Shown piece after piece: positions 6,257 to 7,512 of a DNA stretch of 7,512 nt. Made by a program: the position numbers and the translations under genes. The stretch is from Granulosicoccaceae bacterium. Its GTDB lineage: Bacteria > Pseudomonadota > Gammaproteobacteria > Granulosicoccales > Granulosicoccaceae. Numbering within the stretch: position 1 is the first letter of the stretch; every line of letters begins with the position of its first letter. Under the pieces are notes generated by a model. That model had not been told where the DNA came from. It worked only from the letters and a program-made list of their open reading frames with translations, and made no database searches. The DNA lies in contig JALZUX010000322.1 in assembly GCA_023301405.1 (NCBI GenBank), positions 1 to 7,512 on the forward strand, given 5' to 3'.

Positions 6257-7512
6257 ATGAGCTATAACGCACCAGTTAAAGACATGCGCTTTGTACTTGA
6301 GCGTGTGGTCGGGATGGCCGAGGTTTCAGCGTTACCGGGGTACGAAGATGCGACCCCTGATATTGTAACGGCCATATTAGAAGAAGCAGGGAAGTTTGCC
6401 AGTGAGGTTTTGGCTCCGTTAAACCATGTAGGCGACCAACAAGGCGCTAAATGGTCCAAAGAAGGGGTAACTACCCCTGCCGGCTGGAAAGAAGCTTATG
6501 CCCAATTTTCCGAAGCTGGTTGGAACAGTTTGGCATTTGATCCTGAATTTGGTGGTCAAGGCATGCCGGGTATGCTGTCAGCAGCCGTACAGGAAATGTG
6601 GCACAGCTCCAACATGGCCTTCGGTTTGTGCCCGTTGCTAACCCAGGGGGCGGTGCATGCGATTGCGTCGCACGCATCGGACGATCTCAAACAGAAATAC
6701 CTTGAGAAAATGATTACCGGTGAGTGGACCGGTACGATGAACTTGACTGAGCCCCAGGCAGGCTCCGATTTAGCCGCCGTCAGAGCACAGGCAGTGCCGG
6801 TCGATGATCACTACATGATCAAAGGTCAGAAAATTTATATCACTTATGGTGATCACGACATGACAGAAAATACGGTTCATCTAGTGCTTGCCCGCACCCC
6901 TGATGCCCCGGAAGGCGTCAAGGGGATTTCATTATTTGTATGCCCCAAGTTCCTTGTTAACGAAGACGGATCACCCGGTAAGCGCAATGACGCGCGCTGT
7001 GTCTCTATAGAGCATAAGCTTGGTATACATGCCAGCCCGACTTGCGTGATGTCGTTTGGCGATGACGAGGGCGCTGTCGGTTATCTGGTGGGAGAAGAAA
7101 ATCGTGGCTTGGTGTATATGTTCACGATGATGAATGAAGCACGACTAGCAGTGGGGATCGAAGGTTATGCGATGGGGGAAATGGCTTACCAGCGAGCGGT
7201 TGCATTTGCTAAGGATCGCAAACAGGGCCCAGTAATGCTAGTGGGTGGTGACGGCATAGTAAATCATCCCGATGTCCGGCGTATGCTGATGACCATACGG
7301 GCTCAAGTTGAAGCGGCGCGGGTAATGGCGTACGACTGTGCGTGTGCTTTTGATTTTGCTGCAAAACACACTGATGAAGAGGTGCGTGCAAAGTTTAATC
7401 GTCGCGGAACCTTGCTGACACCTATCGTAAAAGGTTGGTCAACAGAAGTCGGCGTTGAAATGTGCTCTTTGGGGGTGCAAGTGCACGGCGGAATGGGCTT
7501 TGTTGAAGAAAC
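6257..7512 (+). CDS. Acyl-CoA dehydrogenase, FadE5-like large type (3' end beyond window)
   Basis: FAD enzyme that oxidises acyl-CoA to trans-2-enoyl-CoA and passes electrons to ETF, the first step of beta-oxidation. The frame is open from ATG 6257 to the window end, giving 418 complete codons. The N-terminus, MSYNAPVKDMRFVLERV with the PGYEDATPD segment (27-34), is typical of the group with an extra acyl-CoA dehydrogenase N-terminal domain and an extra C-terminal domain, usually about 590-600 aa. LTEPQAGSDL (163-172) is the flavin/substrate signature, followed by GQKIYIT (190-196). IEHKLGIHASPTC (251-263), MNEARL (292-297) and HPDVRRM (337-343) also fit. In the end segment VQVHGGMGFVEE, alignment by memory with MCAD puts the catalytic base at E418, the last complete codon (7508-7510). 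GGAG at 6247-6250 sets the start. Chain-length preference cannot be read from the sequence. Roughly 170-180 residues lie outside. Confidence 0.92.
   Translation, partial: MSYNAPVKDMRFVLERVVGMAEVSALPGYEDATPDIVTAILEEAGKFASEVLAPLNHVGDQQGAKWSKEGVTTPAGWKEAYAQFSEAGWNSLAFDPEFGGQGMPGMLSAAVQEMWHSSNMAFGLCPLLTQGAVHAIASHASDDLKQKYLEKMITGEWTGTMNLTEPQAGSDLAAVRAQAVPVDDHYMIKGQKIYITYGDHDMTENTVHLVLARTPDAPEGVKGISLFVCPKFLVNEDGSPGKRNDARCVSIEHKLGIHASPTCVMSFGDDEGAVGYLVGEENRGLVYMFTMMNEARLAVGIEGYAMGEMAYQRAVAFAKDRKQGPVMLVGGDGIVNHPDVRRMLMTIRAQVEAARVMAYDCACAFDFAAKHTDEEVRAKFNRRGTLLTPIVKGWSTEVGVEMCSLGVQVHGGMGFVEE

Noticed and set aside
7209..7391. 60-codon open frame on the - strand inside the acyl-CoA dehydrogenase
   Set aside because: Antisense to conserved dehydrogenase sequence, rich in His, Pro and Leu as antisense shadows often are, and no start signal is seen.
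1..7512. Mobile element, CRISPR array, defence or toxin system, tRNA or rRNA
   Set aside because: No transposase, phage or nuclease families, no repeat-spacer pattern, no terminal inverted repeats and no cloverleaf were found; the genes are ordinary lipid catabolism.

Overview
The window looks like chromosomal DNA from a gammaproteobacterium, probably a free-living, lipid-degrading and possibly marine one. That placement rests on the protein families, the moderate GC content, the Shine-Dalgarno sites and the FadI-type (not FadA-type) thiolase; it is an inference, and no rRNA or other taxonomic marker is present. Almost all coding capacity serves fatty acid beta-oxidation, and every gene lies on the + strand.

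Region 1 (1-4212) is a probable fadJ-fadI-SIMPL transcription unit. A leader of about 186 bases contains a perfect 18-bp palindrome (125-142) and a smaller dyad (149-163), both good operator candidates. It is followed by a two-domain enoyl-CoA hydratase/3-hydroxyacyl-CoA dehydrogenase (187-2172), a FadI-class 3-ketoacyl-CoA thiolase (2190-3467) and, only 4 bases later, an exported SIMPL/DUF541 protein that starts at GTG (3472-4212). The first two would form the alpha and beta parts of the beta-oxidation complex. The periplasmic SIMPL protein is the odd member.

Region 2 (4213-6121) holds etfB and etfA, with an upstream control region (promoter candidates, a 10-bp palindrome and 21-bp-spaced direct repeats). 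The pair ends at a strong intrinsic terminator at 6092-6121, preceded by a second small hairpin. ETF accepts electrons from acyl-CoA dehydrogenases and passes them to ETF:ubiquinone oxidoreductase, which is not in the window.

Region 3 (6122-7512) has a short regulatory gap with a perfect TATAAT box and a small dyad. After it comes an acyl-CoA dehydrogenase of the large FadE5-like type (6257 to beyond the window end), cut off just after its predicted catalytic glutamate.

Together the genes cover the core cycle: acyl-CoA dehydrogenase makes enoyl-CoA and reduces ETF, FadJ hydrates and oxidises the product, and FadI cleaves off acetyl-CoA. No mobile element, CRISPR array, tRNA or rRNA was recognised, and I see no evidence of an undescribed biological system. 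The points most worth a second look are the candidate operators and the envelope SIMPL protein tied to a cytoplasmic catabolic operon.
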